64,000 bases of DNA from Motilimonas cestriensis (GTDB taxonomy: Bacteria > Pseudomonadota > Gammaproteobacteria > Enterobacterales > CBDFNC01): positions 79,372 through 143,371 of the forward strand of contig NZ_JAIMJA010000013.1 of the NCBI RefSeq assembly GCF_021295315.1, in the 5' to 3' direction. Positions within the stretch are counted from its first letter, which is position 1, and each line of letters opens with the position of its first letter. The notes below the pieces were generated by a model. It was not told the origin of the DNA. It saw only the letters and a list, made by a program, of their open reading frames with translations, and did not search any database. Positions 34,385 to 43,561 of this stretch are shown here, piece after piece. Made by a program: the position numbers and the translations under genes.

Positions 34385-34481
34385 TAATTGGTGGTGAATC
34401 AAAATACTAGAAGAATAATTGTAAATAAAAGGGATTGGCCATATCTTACTGATGTGTAAGGTTATGTTGAGAACGGACAAT

Positions 34482-37400
34482 ATGGCGCTAGAAGCAGGTG
34501 GGTATGCAGAAAAGCTTGGTAACAGGTATGAGGCTAACTGGATTGCATATCAGTTATTACGGCTGTTACAAGAAAAAATAAGTTATGTGACTGTAGAGCC
34601 TATTGGGGATGATGAGGTCGGAGTAGACTTGGTAATCGGTAATAATGATGGCTCATACGAACACCATCAGTGTAAAGCAAGCTCTGGCAATAACGAATAC
34701 TGGCCTCTATCTAAACTTCATAGTTCCAATATTCTAAAAAACGCAAGTTTCCAAATCGGTAGAGGGGCTACAGAGTTTCACTTGGTGTCACCACTTTCGA
34801 GTAGAATAATTAGCGATTTATCTGAAAGTGCATTGAACAGTAATGCAATGCCGTTTGACTTCCTAGAACATCAAGTAAAACAAAGCCAAGAGCGAGAAAA
34901 GTGCTTCAGATCATTATGTGAATACCTTGGCTTGTGTGTTGAATCAGAAGAAGATGTGCGCAAAGCCATGTTGTTTTTGCAGCGCTTTAAGATTATCCGT
35001 TATGATCTGAATAAGCATAGCCTGACTGAATTAGAAGATAAAGCTTCTTCTTTGTTCAGTGGTAGCAGTACTAAGTTAGTTCAGTTTCTAAAATATTATC
35101 CTGTCGAATACAGTAAGCTACGTAATAAAATTACTGCTAACCATCTACTAGATGATCTGAAAAAGGCTGGGTTTGTTGCTAGAGGGATACCCGAAGATCA
35201 AAGGGTACTTTCAGTTGTTGATAACCTTTCCAAAGAGTTTGATGAATCAATTCAACCATTCTTGATATGCAATCAGCTTATTAAGCGAAAGGAGTTGGAC
35301 TACATCATCGAATCGTTAACAGAAACTCCCGTAACTCTGCTCAGAGCAGAAGCTGGCGTTGGTAAGAGTTCATTACTCCTTGAACTTCATAATTATCTTC
35401 GTGAGAGAGGCGCTATCAGTGTTCCGGTGAGGCTTGATCGACGAAATCCAGAAGATAATCTAGATACGTATGGAAGAGCTTTAGGTTTCCCATACTCGCC
35501 ACCTTTAAGCTTAAGTGCATTATCAAAACACAGCAAAGTTGTGATTATATTGGATCAGCTCGACGCTATCCGATGGACTGGCGCACATTCTAATATAGCT
35601 TTACACATCTGCCAGGAGTTAATCAGGCAAACAATTGCGCTACGTAAAGAGGGGGCCGACATATCAATCGTCTTGGCTTCTAGGGATTTTGAGCTAAACG
35701 AAGATATCGCCTTATCAAGTTGGCTAGGTAGTATTTCGGAGTCATTGCATGCAGTTATATTATCTACATTAGATGAAGAAATAGTAGACGAGTTAGTCTC
35801 GCCATTTGAGACGTACTCACTGCTTTCTTCTGTCAAGAAAGAGATTCTTAAGATACCTTTATGGCTTGGTATATACCTAACTATTGCACATCGCACACAG
35901 ACAGCCCCTAGCTTTAATAACAAATTAGAGTTGGTTAAGAATTTTTGGGACGATCGATTAAGTCAAATAAGTGCCCATAATCTATCGGTTGAAGAAGCAG
36001 AGCTGTTCATTGATAAGCTAGTGGGCGTAATGATGAAACAGGGCTCTTTGTCTGTACCGCTAACCTCTCTTCCTATAGGTTCACGATGGGTCTTAGGCGT
36101 CTTAATGTCAGTAGGAGTGTTAACTAAGCAGGAACAACGCATAAGTTTTAGACACCAAGCATTATATGATTATCAAGTCGGTTCAAAGTTATATCGAGCA
36201 GGGAGTGAATCTTCAGAAAAGCTGTTATCTGAGCTAGGAGGGTTTGACAACCAAACTCTAGATAAGAGAGAGCATCTGAGGTACGCGTTAAACATGCTGC
36301 TAGACGCGAGCCAAAAAAATTATTGCTCTAGTATTGAAGCCGTACTCCTTAACGAAAAGGTTCGCTTTCACCTGAAATTCCTTGCTCTGAACTCGCTAAA
36401 AGACTTAAAAGTCATTAAAGCTCCCGCTAGAAAGCTAATCTATAAGTTAGCTAAAGATCCTGAACTAAATCGGAAGTTTATCTCGACGAGTTGCTATAAA
36501 AACCCAGAGATAATCGAGTTTCTGATAGAGAATGGCATTTTGGAGGGCTGGCTCAGCAGCTCCGATGAAAAGTTGGTGGATGCTTCGGTTGGTCTTCTGA
36601 GTTCTATTTCAGCGCTAAAACCAGACTTAGTGCTAGCAACGCTACGCCCATATGTTGATGTATCAGATAATTGGAATCAAAAAGTCTATAGCAGTCTGTG
36701 TTGGAGCATTGAAGATGACTCTGACGATATGTTCGAGTTAAGAATAGAACTACTTCAAAAAAACTGCTTAATAAATTATATAGATTGGCGAAATTTATCT
36801 AAAAAACATCCTAAGCGGGCGCTGTCATTAATTGAGGTTCTCTTAAGTCATTATAGAGAGGTTATCTGTAAATCTAGTTATTCAGAGGAAATCGAAGAGC
36901 ATCAAAAGCTAACGCAAAGAGACAATTGGTCTCCAACAGATTTAGAAGATATTTTGGCCGTCGCTGAACATACTCAAGAAGAAGTTATTGGTCTTTTACT
37001 TCAGAGTATAACTGATATCGCGGAATCACAAGATGATTATGATAAGGTTTTAATATGGCTGCATAAGGATCGTGGTAATGATTGTTATCTGCCAGATCGT
37101 AGCCTCACATCTGGAATGTTTAAGCTAATCGAAAAGGCGGGAGAAAACCTACAAGCGGATTCTGAAATATTATACGAGCTTGTTAAGCCGTATCTTGCGA
37201 TAAAAAACCCTGTCACTGTACATTTGGTCGCTAGGTTATTGCTGAACCTATCTACAGCGTACTCCGATATAGTTATTGATTGGATGTTGAGTAGTCCGAA
37301 TTCGCACTTATCGTGCGGCAACACATACCTTGAGCCCGTTTGGATACTGCCTGGTAAACTAGTCTCGAAGTTTTCTAAAAACTGCTCCAACGAACATTTT

Positions 37401-39161
37401 TCAAGGCTCGAAGAATATATCGTTCGCATGAAAAGTGAGATGGATATAGAACAAATAAAGTGGATTTTGGAAGCAAGACGAAGAGGGGGACGTCTTAGCT
37501 ATTGGGGCCATGCACAATATTTTTTGTTACCGAAACTCGATAAGAGCCGCATCTCTATTGCATCAGGTCAATTGTGCAAGGTGCTCGAACGTAAGTTTGA
37601 AGATTTTTCAACTTCAGGCTTTTGCTCAAAATTTGAGACTATTGGAGGCATTGTTACTTCACCGCTACCCATTGGAAACAAACTGTCTAATATGTCGTGG
37701 ACGAAGCTAATTCTAACACCCGAAAAACAGTGTTTTGGTAGAGATTTGAAGCAAGTAGCTGCAGATGTAATTTCTGAATCAACCATCGAACAGTTCTCTC
37801 AAACACTAGAAAGAGCAGTTTGTAATGAACCTGTTAGATTCGTAAACTTGGCTTTGTCACTCCCAAAAGATATTCCCTATCAATATATCAGTGCTTTTTT
37901 CTATGGGTTAGCTGATTGTAGTAAAGAGAAAGCTCATGAAGATTATAAAGATGATTGGGCCCCTTGTAGCGATATCCTATTAGAAGAAGTAATTGCACAT
38001 TTCCCCCATAGTGAAGCTGAACGTGCTTTAGTTAGATTGATCGACCGTCAGTCTTTAACTTCAGACGTAATATCTTTCAAATTATTGCTCAATTTCGCCC
38101 ATCATGCCAAAGACCCTGAAGTTAACAAACTAAATGTTTGGACGAATGGCATGGGTTGTTCAGCCGACGTTGCATCAGCCAAATCTTTGAGGGATAACTC
38201 AATCAATTGCCTTCGAGGGCAAGCATATATAGCGATAGCTAGCATTTTTTTTAAAAACGAATTACTTGCAAACCAACATAGGTACGTCGTTGATCAAGCT
38301 ATTGAAGATGGGCACCCTGCAGTCAAAATGTCTGCCTTAGAGTTGCTTAAGCCTTATCTAAATTATGACAGCTCGTTCGCTCACAGTAAGTTTATTGAGC
38401 TATGTAAAGAGGAGATACGTGTCAGTGGAGGGTATGGTGCACACTATTTTTTCAATCAAGGTTTCGAAAGTGAGTATGCCAATGATTATATAGAGCTTGT
38501 TCTTAGAATGCTTGGCTCTCCGTATGTGGATATTAGGAAAGAAGCAGCTAGACAGATCTATGCTCGTTGGTTTTTCAATGACTTATTTGAACATGAGATA
38601 ACATTGGTTCTTAAAGGGGACAAAGAGTTAAGGAGTGGCTGCGCTTCAGTGCTTTCCCAGTTCTTAAGAGAAGATAAGTACCATGACCGAATTGGCAAAA
38701 TTGAGTCATCATACATAATGTTGTTAAACGATGAGGACAAAGAGATTTTGCAACAAGTGGGTAATTGCGTTCAGTATGATGGCTACTGGGCAAAGCATAA
38801 TTCGACGGTCTTGTTTAGTGAACTTGTAAAGTCGAAAGCCTTAAAATACTGTATTTACAACTTATTTAGAAAGCTGGAAAGTTATCCAGGTATGCTTATC
38901 GACATGAGTGACTCTTTGCTGAAATTAGTTGAAAACATCGTTGAAGTGTATGAGAAAGATGAGTCTTTTCAGCATAGACATATGCATATCCGTGAATCTT
39001 CCCTATTAAGCGTGCTGCAACGCCTTTACGATGAAGCAACAGAAGATGAAGATGATGAAGCAATCAGCACTTGTTTGGATATTTGGGATGAGCTATTAAA
39101 TTCAGAAGTTTACACAGCGATGAGTGCGGTTAAAGAGCTTGATAATGGGTTGCTGTCTTAG
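34482..39161 (+). CDS. STAND-type NTPase with N-terminal PD-(D/E)XK nuclease
   Basis: Protein of about 1559 residues. The N-terminal 130 residues look like a Mrr/Cap4-type nuclease: Glu17 in GNRYEANW, then VGVDLVI (Asp49) and HHQCKAS (Gln63-x-Lys65). A STAND/NACHT-like P-loop domain follows with Walker A AEAGVGKSS (289-297) and Walker B VVIILDQLD (353-361). The remaining 1000 or so residues are alpha-helical repeats without enzyme motifs, suited to sensing a ligand. This is the plan of Avs-like antiphage proteins, where a phage protein triggers oligomerisation and DNA cleavage. The frame opens at 34452; the ATG at 34482 fits the MALEAGGYAxKLGNRYE start expected from relatives. Confidence 0.85.
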   Translation: MALEAGGYAEKLGNRYEANWIAYQLLRLLQEKISYVTVEPIGDDEVGVDLVIGNNDGSYEHHQCKASSGNNEYWPLSKLHSSNILKNASFQIGRGATEFHLVSPLSSRIISDLSESALNSNAMPFDFLEHQVKQSQEREKCFRSLCEYLGLCVESEEDVRKAMLFLQRFKIIRYDLNKHSLTELEDKASSLFSGSSTKLVQFLKYYPVEYSKLRNKITANHLLDDLKKAGFVARGIPEDQRVLSVVDNLSKEFDESIQPFLICNQLIKRKELDYIIESLTETPVTLLRAEAGVGKSSLLLELHNYLRERGAISVPVRLDRRNPEDNLDTYGRALGFPYSPPLSLSALSKHSKVVIILDQLDAIRWTGAHSNIALHICQELIRQTIALRKEGADISIVLASRDFELNEDIALSSWLGSISESLHAVILSTLDEEIVDELVSPFETYSLLSSVKKEILKIPLWLGIYLTIAHRTQTAPSFNNKLELVKNFWDDRLSQISAHNLSVEEAELFIDKLVGVMMKQGSLSVPLTSLPIGSRWVLGVLMSVGVLTKQEQRISFRHQALYDYQVGSKLYRAGSESSEKLLSELGGFDNQTLDKREHLRYALNMLLDASQKNYCSSIEAVLLNEKVRFHLKFLALNSLKDLKVIKAPARKLIYKLAKDPELNRKFISTSCYKNPEIIEFLIENGILEGWLSSSDEKLVDASVGLLSSISALKPDLVLATLRPYVDVSDNWNQKVYSSLCWSIEDDSDDMFELRIELLQKNCLINYIDWRNLSKKHPKRALSLIEVLLSHYREVICKSSYSEEIEEHQKLTQRDNWSPTDLEDILAVAEHTQEEVIGLLLQSITDIAESQDDYDKVLIWLHKDRGNDCYLPDRSLTSGMFKLIEKAGENLQADSEILYELVKPYLAIKNPVTVHLVARLLLNLSTAYSDIVIDWMLSSPNSHLSCGNTYLEPVWILPGKLVSKFSKNCSNEHFSRLEEYIVRMKSEMDIEQIKWILEARRRGGRLSYWGHAQYFLLPKLDKSRISIASGQLCKVLERKFEDFSTSGFCSKFETIGGIVTSPLPIGNKLSNMSWTKLILTPEKQCFGRDLKQVAADVISESTIEQFSQTLERAVCNEPVRFVNLALSLPKDIPYQYISAFFYGLADCSKEKAHEDYKDDWAPCSDILLEEVIAHFPHSEAERALVRLIDRQSLTSDVISFKLLLNFAHHAKDPEVNKLNVWTNGMGCSADVASAKSLRDNSINCLRGQAYIAIASIFFKNELLANQHRYVVDQAIEDGHPAVKMSALELLKPYLNYDSSFAHSKFIELCKEEIRVSGGYGAHYFFNQGFESEYANDYIELVLRMLGSPYVDIRKEAARQIYARWFFNDLFEHEITLVLKGDKELRSGCASVLSQFLREDKYHDRIGKIESSYIMLLNDEDKEILQQVGNCVQYDGYWAKHNSTVLFSELVKSKALKYCIYNLFRKLESYPGMLIDMSDSLLKLVENIVEVYEKDESFQHRHMHIRESSLLSVLQRLYDEATEDEDDEAISTCLDIWDELLNSEVYTAMSAVKELDNGLLS

Positions 39162-39208
39162 CTGGAATTTTTTCGAGATTGAAGTAGTCAGCATAAATGG
39201 ATTGAACA

Positions 39209-39258
39209 AGACTGTAATAAATAAATAACATAACAACTGGTTACAGTCTCGTTTTTTT
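39209..39258 (+). terminator. Terminator after the STAND NTPase gene
   Basis: AGACTGTAA and TTACAGTCT form a perfect 9-bp stem around an AT-rich loop that has its own TAAC/GTTA pairing, followed by CG and seven T. It lies 48 bases after the NTPase stop. Confidence 0.8.
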
Positions 39259-39316
39259 CATTTCATTTCAAGTAGATGTGTCAGATCTTGTCTGAACTAA
39301 TACAGCTTAATACAAT

Positions 39317-39775
39317 TTATTTCATTGGGACTATTTTGCTTCTTCTTAGCTTAACCAGCTGCTCATTAAGGCGTTCATTTTCAAATTTTAACTCATCAAT
39401 ATCACTTAGCGCTTTGACAAGCTTGTCGTTCAGGTGATGCTGGGCTGCAGCAAAGTCTGCTAGCTGTTGTTTAACTGCTTCATACTTTTCCTTGTAGTTC
39501 TGCTTGATGCGTTTTTGTTCATTGAGCTTAATACGTACCGATTGGATTTCAGGTTGAACATACTCGCCTTTTGCTTGAGCAACATCAGCTTTAACTTGTT
39601 TTACCTTTTCAACAAATTCAGGATAGTAATAGCCGCTACCATTGCCCAAATTGGCTTCTTCTTCTACTGCGCGAACACTAATTTTTCTCTGGTCAGAAAT
39701 GCGTGTTGGTTGCCCTTCAATGATGCGTTTTAATGCCGCCTCTAAAGCAATTAGAGTGATTTCTTTCTTGCTCAT
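39317..39775 (-). CDS. Small helical protein of the recombinase operon, GmtX/TnpC-like
   Basis: Protein of 152 residues. The first third (ALEAALKRIIEGQPTRISDQRKISVRAVEEEANLGNGSGYYYPEF) looks like a small DNA-binding or partner domain. The rest is a long coiled coil (about 60-140) with ERLNEQLVKLRRSK at the end. Its start overlaps the stop of the upstream recombinase by 4 bases. A short coiled-coil protein after two or three tyrosine recombinases is seen in Tn554 (TnpC) and in gamma-mobile-trio islands (GmtX). Its biochemical role is not known. Confidence 0.65.
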   Translation of the reverse strand: MSKKEITLIALEAALKRIIEGQPTRISDQRKISVRAVEEEANLGNGSGYYYPEFVEKVKQVKADVAQAKGEYVQPEIQSVRIKLNEQKRIKQNYKEKYEAVKQQLADFAAAQHHLNDKLVKALSDIDELKFENERLNEQLVKLRRSKIVPMK

Positions 39776-41826
39776 AGCTCAGTGATCTCAATAGGATGTT
39801 TATATGTTGTGAATGGTATGTCGAAGTCTTTCATGACAATCTCAGCGGCTCGAATCTGTGTGATACAATGACTGTATTCGGTTGGTGAGGTATCAATCTC
39901 AGTTGAAAGATAATTGGTTAGAGATTCATGTTTTCTTTGCCACCATTTCGCATGGCTTTCATCAATAATACTGCTGCCGCTACTGCAATCTACACAAAAA
40001 GCAGGATTTGCTACACCATCCATGTCGCAGTCGTAGCCACTTTTACAATAGCTGTGTGCTGTACCATGTAATGTTAGTCGTTTTTGTTTTACTGCATTAT
40101 AGATAATATCCCATGAGCTATAGATGTGAGGAATATCGTCGCGCATTTTCATTATTGCTTTACCGTGCGAACCTGAGAGGGGTTGATCTGAGTGCACCAT
40201 ATTGAATATTTTATTGGTCGTATACTCTTCTTTGGTTATGTCTAATAATTCTTGTAAATGGCTATCAATTTTTAATAATTTTAAATGTGCTAATCGACCT
40301 CCATTGCTGTACCACTCAGTCATTGATAGGTACAAATGCTTAAACTGTTGTTTTAATGCTAGTGTTGTTCCTATCCTATGTTTAATCATATAGTAAGCAA
40401 GTGAGCGTCTAAATTGGTGTGACGTTAAGTGCCATGGCTCTCCAATCTTTATGTATTTATTAATGAGATCTTTGGATTGAGGATTGGATTCAATACACTC
40501 TTCATAATTCGCTTCTGTCACTTTAATATTAAATTGCTTACAAAAGCGTTTTAAACGATTAGGCCAGTCTGAAATCACCACTGGTGAACGACTTCGGTAT
40601 ATGTTATTAACCCATAATGTACCCTTATACTTGTTACTGTTTTTTGTTAGGTAGTCTCTCCATTCTTGTGTCAAGCTAGCAGCAAGCTCTATGGCTTTTT
40701 TGGCAATAGGTGCTGCTACCCATGTTTCTATTTTTTCACCGAGCTTGAATGTTTTCGATTGTAACATGTGAAAATCCCGACCTTCGAAGGCTTCACAGTA
40801 ATAGCTATTCGGTGTTAGCTGTCCTAACTCCGAGTCACGCATACCAGTAAAGCATCCACAGCAAATATAGCAAGCGGTAATTAATTGACCGTAATAACGA
40901 CGAAAATCTCTAGCGTTAGAGATCATATCAAACTCTTTTATGCTACTTAAATGAAGTAGCATAATATCTTTTGGCGATTGGGGTAGATGGTCTGAGATAG
41001 CAGAATAGAACTTTCTTTTATCAATGGTTTTAGAGTTATAATCTACACATGTAAGGCTATGTCCAGAGGAAATTTTTTTATTTAACACTTCCTCTCCTAT
41101 TAAGTAATTCTTTTTTAATTCGGATTCTGTTATAGCTATGACTTTTCTATGAGGGTAGGCTGCTTCAACTAGCTTCATAGCCTTTCCATAAATTTGGTCG
41201 CTTATATTTTCTGGAATAACAAGAGTTTGTTGTTCTCTCCTATTGCTCAGGCTTAATGCGAGAGCTTGAGCGTTTGGAATAGATAGATTGAAATCAATAC
41301 CACACCAAGGTTGAAGATACACTATGGAGTTAAATGCGTTGAATACATGGTTTAGGTGGTTTTGGGAATATTCTTTTTCAATTAGCATATCCTCAAAGTC
41401 TGACCAGTTTTTTTGGTCTGATAGTGCATTAACAGAGCTAAATCCTCTTTTCATTAAGTATAGATAGACAGATTTTATGCTAGAAAATCGGCTTAATATC
41501 GAGGTGATTTTCATTGGGCGGTGTTTAGATGTGGATTTGTGAAATAGCCAACCATACACAATTATCTTTAATTCTAGAAGTAAACTAGGAGAAGATATTA
41601 ATTCACTGAAATTAAATCTTTTTCTGTGCTCATTCATGCTGTCTGTATATGGTGTTATATCCCAATAAATATCTCCAAATTTTGCTGTTATATTGTCATT
41701 TTTATCTTGACATATTACAGTGTTTTCGAGAGCATCCCATTCTTCTTCTCTCACTAATTCAATGATGCTTTTGTTATTGATCTCAGGATTGCTAATTATT
41801 ATCGGTGTTCCATTGGAGTTAATCAT
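39772..41826 (-). CDS. Tyrosine recombinase with C-terminal cysteine cluster, GmtZ-like
   Basis: Site-specific recombinase of about 684 residues from the ATG at 41826, which has AGGAT before it; a longer frame from 41901 would overlap the previous gene by 59 bases. Catalytic residues are visible: Arg330 in GMRDSELG, His470-x-x-Arg473 in SHQFRRS, His497 and Tyr506 in KHLYLSMTEWYS. Downstream, C-x5-C-x10-C-x2-C (39988-40056) could bind zinc. Third gene of the recombinase operon. Confidence 0.82.
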   Translation of the reverse strand: MINSNGTPIIISNPEINNKSIIELVREEEWDALENTVICQDKNDNITAKFGDIYWDITPYTDSMNEHRKRFNFSELISSPSLLLELKIIVYGWLFHKSTSKHRPMKITSILSRFSSIKSVYLYLMKRGFSSVNALSDQKNWSDFEDMLIEKEYSQNHLNHVFNAFNSIVYLQPWCGIDFNLSIPNAQALALSLSNRREQQTLVIPENISDQIYGKAMKLVEAAYPHRKVIAITESELKKNYLIGEEVLNKKISSGHSLTCVDYNSKTIDKRKFYSAISDHLPQSPKDIMLLHLSSIKEFDMISNARDFRRYYGQLITACYICCGCFTGMRDSELGQLTPNSYYCEAFEGRDFHMLQSKTFKLGEKIETWVAAPIAKKAIELAASLTQEWRDYLTKNSNKYKGTLWVNNIYRSRSPVVISDWPNRLKRFCKQFNIKVTEANYEECIESNPQSKDLINKYIKIGEPWHLTSHQFRRSLAYYMIKHRIGTTLALKQQFKHLYLSMTEWYSNGGRLAHLKLLKIDSHLQELLDITKEEYTTNKIFNMVHSDQPLSGSHGKAIMKMRDDIPHIYSSWDIIYNAVKQKRLTLHGTAHSYCKSGYDCDMDGVANPAFCVDCSSGSSIIDESHAKWWQRKHESLTNYLSTEIDTSPTEYSHCITQIRAAEIVMKDFDIPFTTYKHPIEITEL

Positions 41827-41842
41827 AATTATAATCCTGTTT

Positions 41843-43561
41843 TCATCTCTGTAGAAATTTTGTGGTAAATTCGACTTCTTGCCAAAGAGGGTGTCTGCCA
41901 TCTGTATTTAATTTTTTTTCAGCTTCTTTAACAATGCTTTTAGTCAACTTAGGCATTATTTTTTTGTTTATATATGTCAGCACATTTTCAAAGTTTTTCC
42001 TAAAATGGGATGCATCCAAATGTAAATATAGTGATTCCTCTAGGCACTCTTTAAAAGAAAGCAAACACCAAATATCGCTTACGGACTGAACGATTACCTG
42101 AGCTTCACAGCCAAAACATTGTAATAAGTCTGCACACGCGAGTTTTTCACCTTTTGTTAGGTTGTTTTGTCTAGCTTTTCGACTAAATCCAGCTGATCTT
42201 TCACCAAAGGGGTTGGAGCAACTAGAGCCATTAGGGATGCGGCTTAGGTTGGGAAAGCGTATTTTTTGTGAGGCATCAATTGTAAGTACGTCAATCTTTA
42301 ACTCCAGCTGTGCTTCTTTTGCTGTAACCTTGTTTTTTGCTTGTTGCTCCCTAATCAGGGCTGTTTCTTGCATCATGGCTTGGTTTTCGAACTTATTACC
42401 TGTGGAGTAATGCTTCCTTCGTACGTTAAGCGTATTCTCAAGTATCACTCCTTGTGCTATATCACCTTGGTAAAAGCTAACCAGTTGACTTCCTGTTTCT
42501 CTAAATCTAGAAATCACAGGGCGGAGCTCTCGACCTCTCTCATCAGTTAAGTTAAACTTTTTTAACCACATTTGATTGAATGTTTGAAGGTTTGATTGCA
42601 TTAGCGGTCTCTTGTGGCCTTTCAAACAACAAGTAGTTTGAATCAAAAGTGCATTATCTGAACTATCAATAATCTTTGAGACTCTTAGTAATGTATCGAA
42701 AAATTGCATGGAATATTTGGGGATATCCAAAGTATGTTCCCCCATTTCTACATGAATAGTTTTAAATGCACGCCGCTTAAACGCTGGCATCGAATACCAT
42801 GTATCCATAGAACATATATTAGACTTCTGCGGTCTAGGTAAATTAAATAAAATAGTGGTATTAGCACTTGTATAATATGACAGCAAGTAAGTCGCTGCCA
42901 CCATCATCTTGGAAACAGCACCATGCAAGGGATAGGTATTATCCTGCCATTGAAAACTCATTGTCGCATTGCTTCTAGATGCACGGGTGTGTTTTTCAGG
43001 ATTTTCTAAGAATTGTGCAGATGTTTGCTTAAAAAGTGCGCGTAATAGTGGTAAAAGTTTTTTCAAATCACTTTGGCTATAAGCTTCAAATGGTTCAAAG
43101 TCATTTCTAGGCAGATTTGGCACATTTTCAAACCACGAAGTAGGTAAGTCTAGCACTTTAAAAAGCGTCACCATCGATGCTCGATACTGAATATATGCTG
43201 AGTTCTTTATTTCTTTACGTTGTACTCTCTGATACTTGAACTGAAAATATCTATCAAGAGACTCTTTAGTAAATGAATCTCGAATATATTTGTCGCACCA
43301 AATTAAATACCTTAAAGCAGCTCTAAATATATTGTTCCAAGTAGAGTGGCTCCCGCCACTTGATAGTTTTTCGGAAAAAATATCTTTCAATTGAATGATC
43401 TGAGAGTCACGATTAGCAGATTGAAGACCGCGGCCGGCTTGAACTACTTGAGTGTTTGGGCAATGCATATATAGCAATCTATTAAAATCGCATAGCCATC
43501 CGTTGTTGAGGGTGATAGATAGTTCTTCTTTCCATTTTGATGAAGATGAATCATTACTCAT
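41843..43561 (-). CDS. Degenerate tyrosine-recombinase-like protein of the trio
   Basis: Protein of about 572 residues. AGGAG sits six bases before the ATG at 43561, which overlaps the previous stop by 8 bases; an upstream in-frame TTG is less likely. The C-terminal half has recombinase-like spacing (FRETGSQLVSFYQGD, VRRKHYSTG), but I cannot find the first catalytic arginine: the equivalent segment reads SYYTSANTTILFNL. It may therefore be a non-catalytic partner. From memory it resembles proteins annotated as VPA1269 family in Vibrio islands; this is a weak recollection. Confidence 0.65.
   Translation of the reverse strand: MSNDSSSSKWKEELSITLNNGWLCDFNRLLYMHCPNTQVVQAGRGLQSANRDSQIIQLKDIFSEKLSSGGSHSTWNNIFRAALRYLIWCDKYIRDSFTKESLDRYFQFKYQRVQRKEIKNSAYIQYRASMVTLFKVLDLPTSWFENVPNLPRNDFEPFEAYSQSDLKKLLPLLRALFKQTSAQFLENPEKHTRASRSNATMSFQWQDNTYPLHGAVSKMMVAATYLLSYYTSANTTILFNLPRPQKSNICSMDTWYSMPAFKRRAFKTIHVEMGEHTLDIPKYSMQFFDTLLRVSKIIDSSDNALLIQTTCCLKGHKRPLMQSNLQTFNQMWLKKFNLTDERGRELRPVISRFRETGSQLVSFYQGDIAQGVILENTLNVRRKHYSTGNKFENQAMMQETALIREQQAKNKVTAKEAQLELKIDVLTIDASQKIRFPNLSRIPNGSSCSNPFGERSAGFSRKARQNNLTKGEKLACADLLQCFGCEAQVIVQSVSDIWCLLSFKECLEESLYLHLDASHFRKNFENVLTYINKKIMPKLTKSIVKEAEKKLNTDGRHPLWQEVEFTTKFLQR

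Noticed and set aside
34330..34481. G8 run as a phase-variation tract
   Set aside because: It lies outside the coding frame of both neighbours and pairs with a C5 run as a hairpin, so a terminator or attenuator is a simpler reading.
35555..35923. 122-codon - ORF inside the STAND NTPase gene
   Set aside because: Antisense shadow of a long coding gene with intact motifs.
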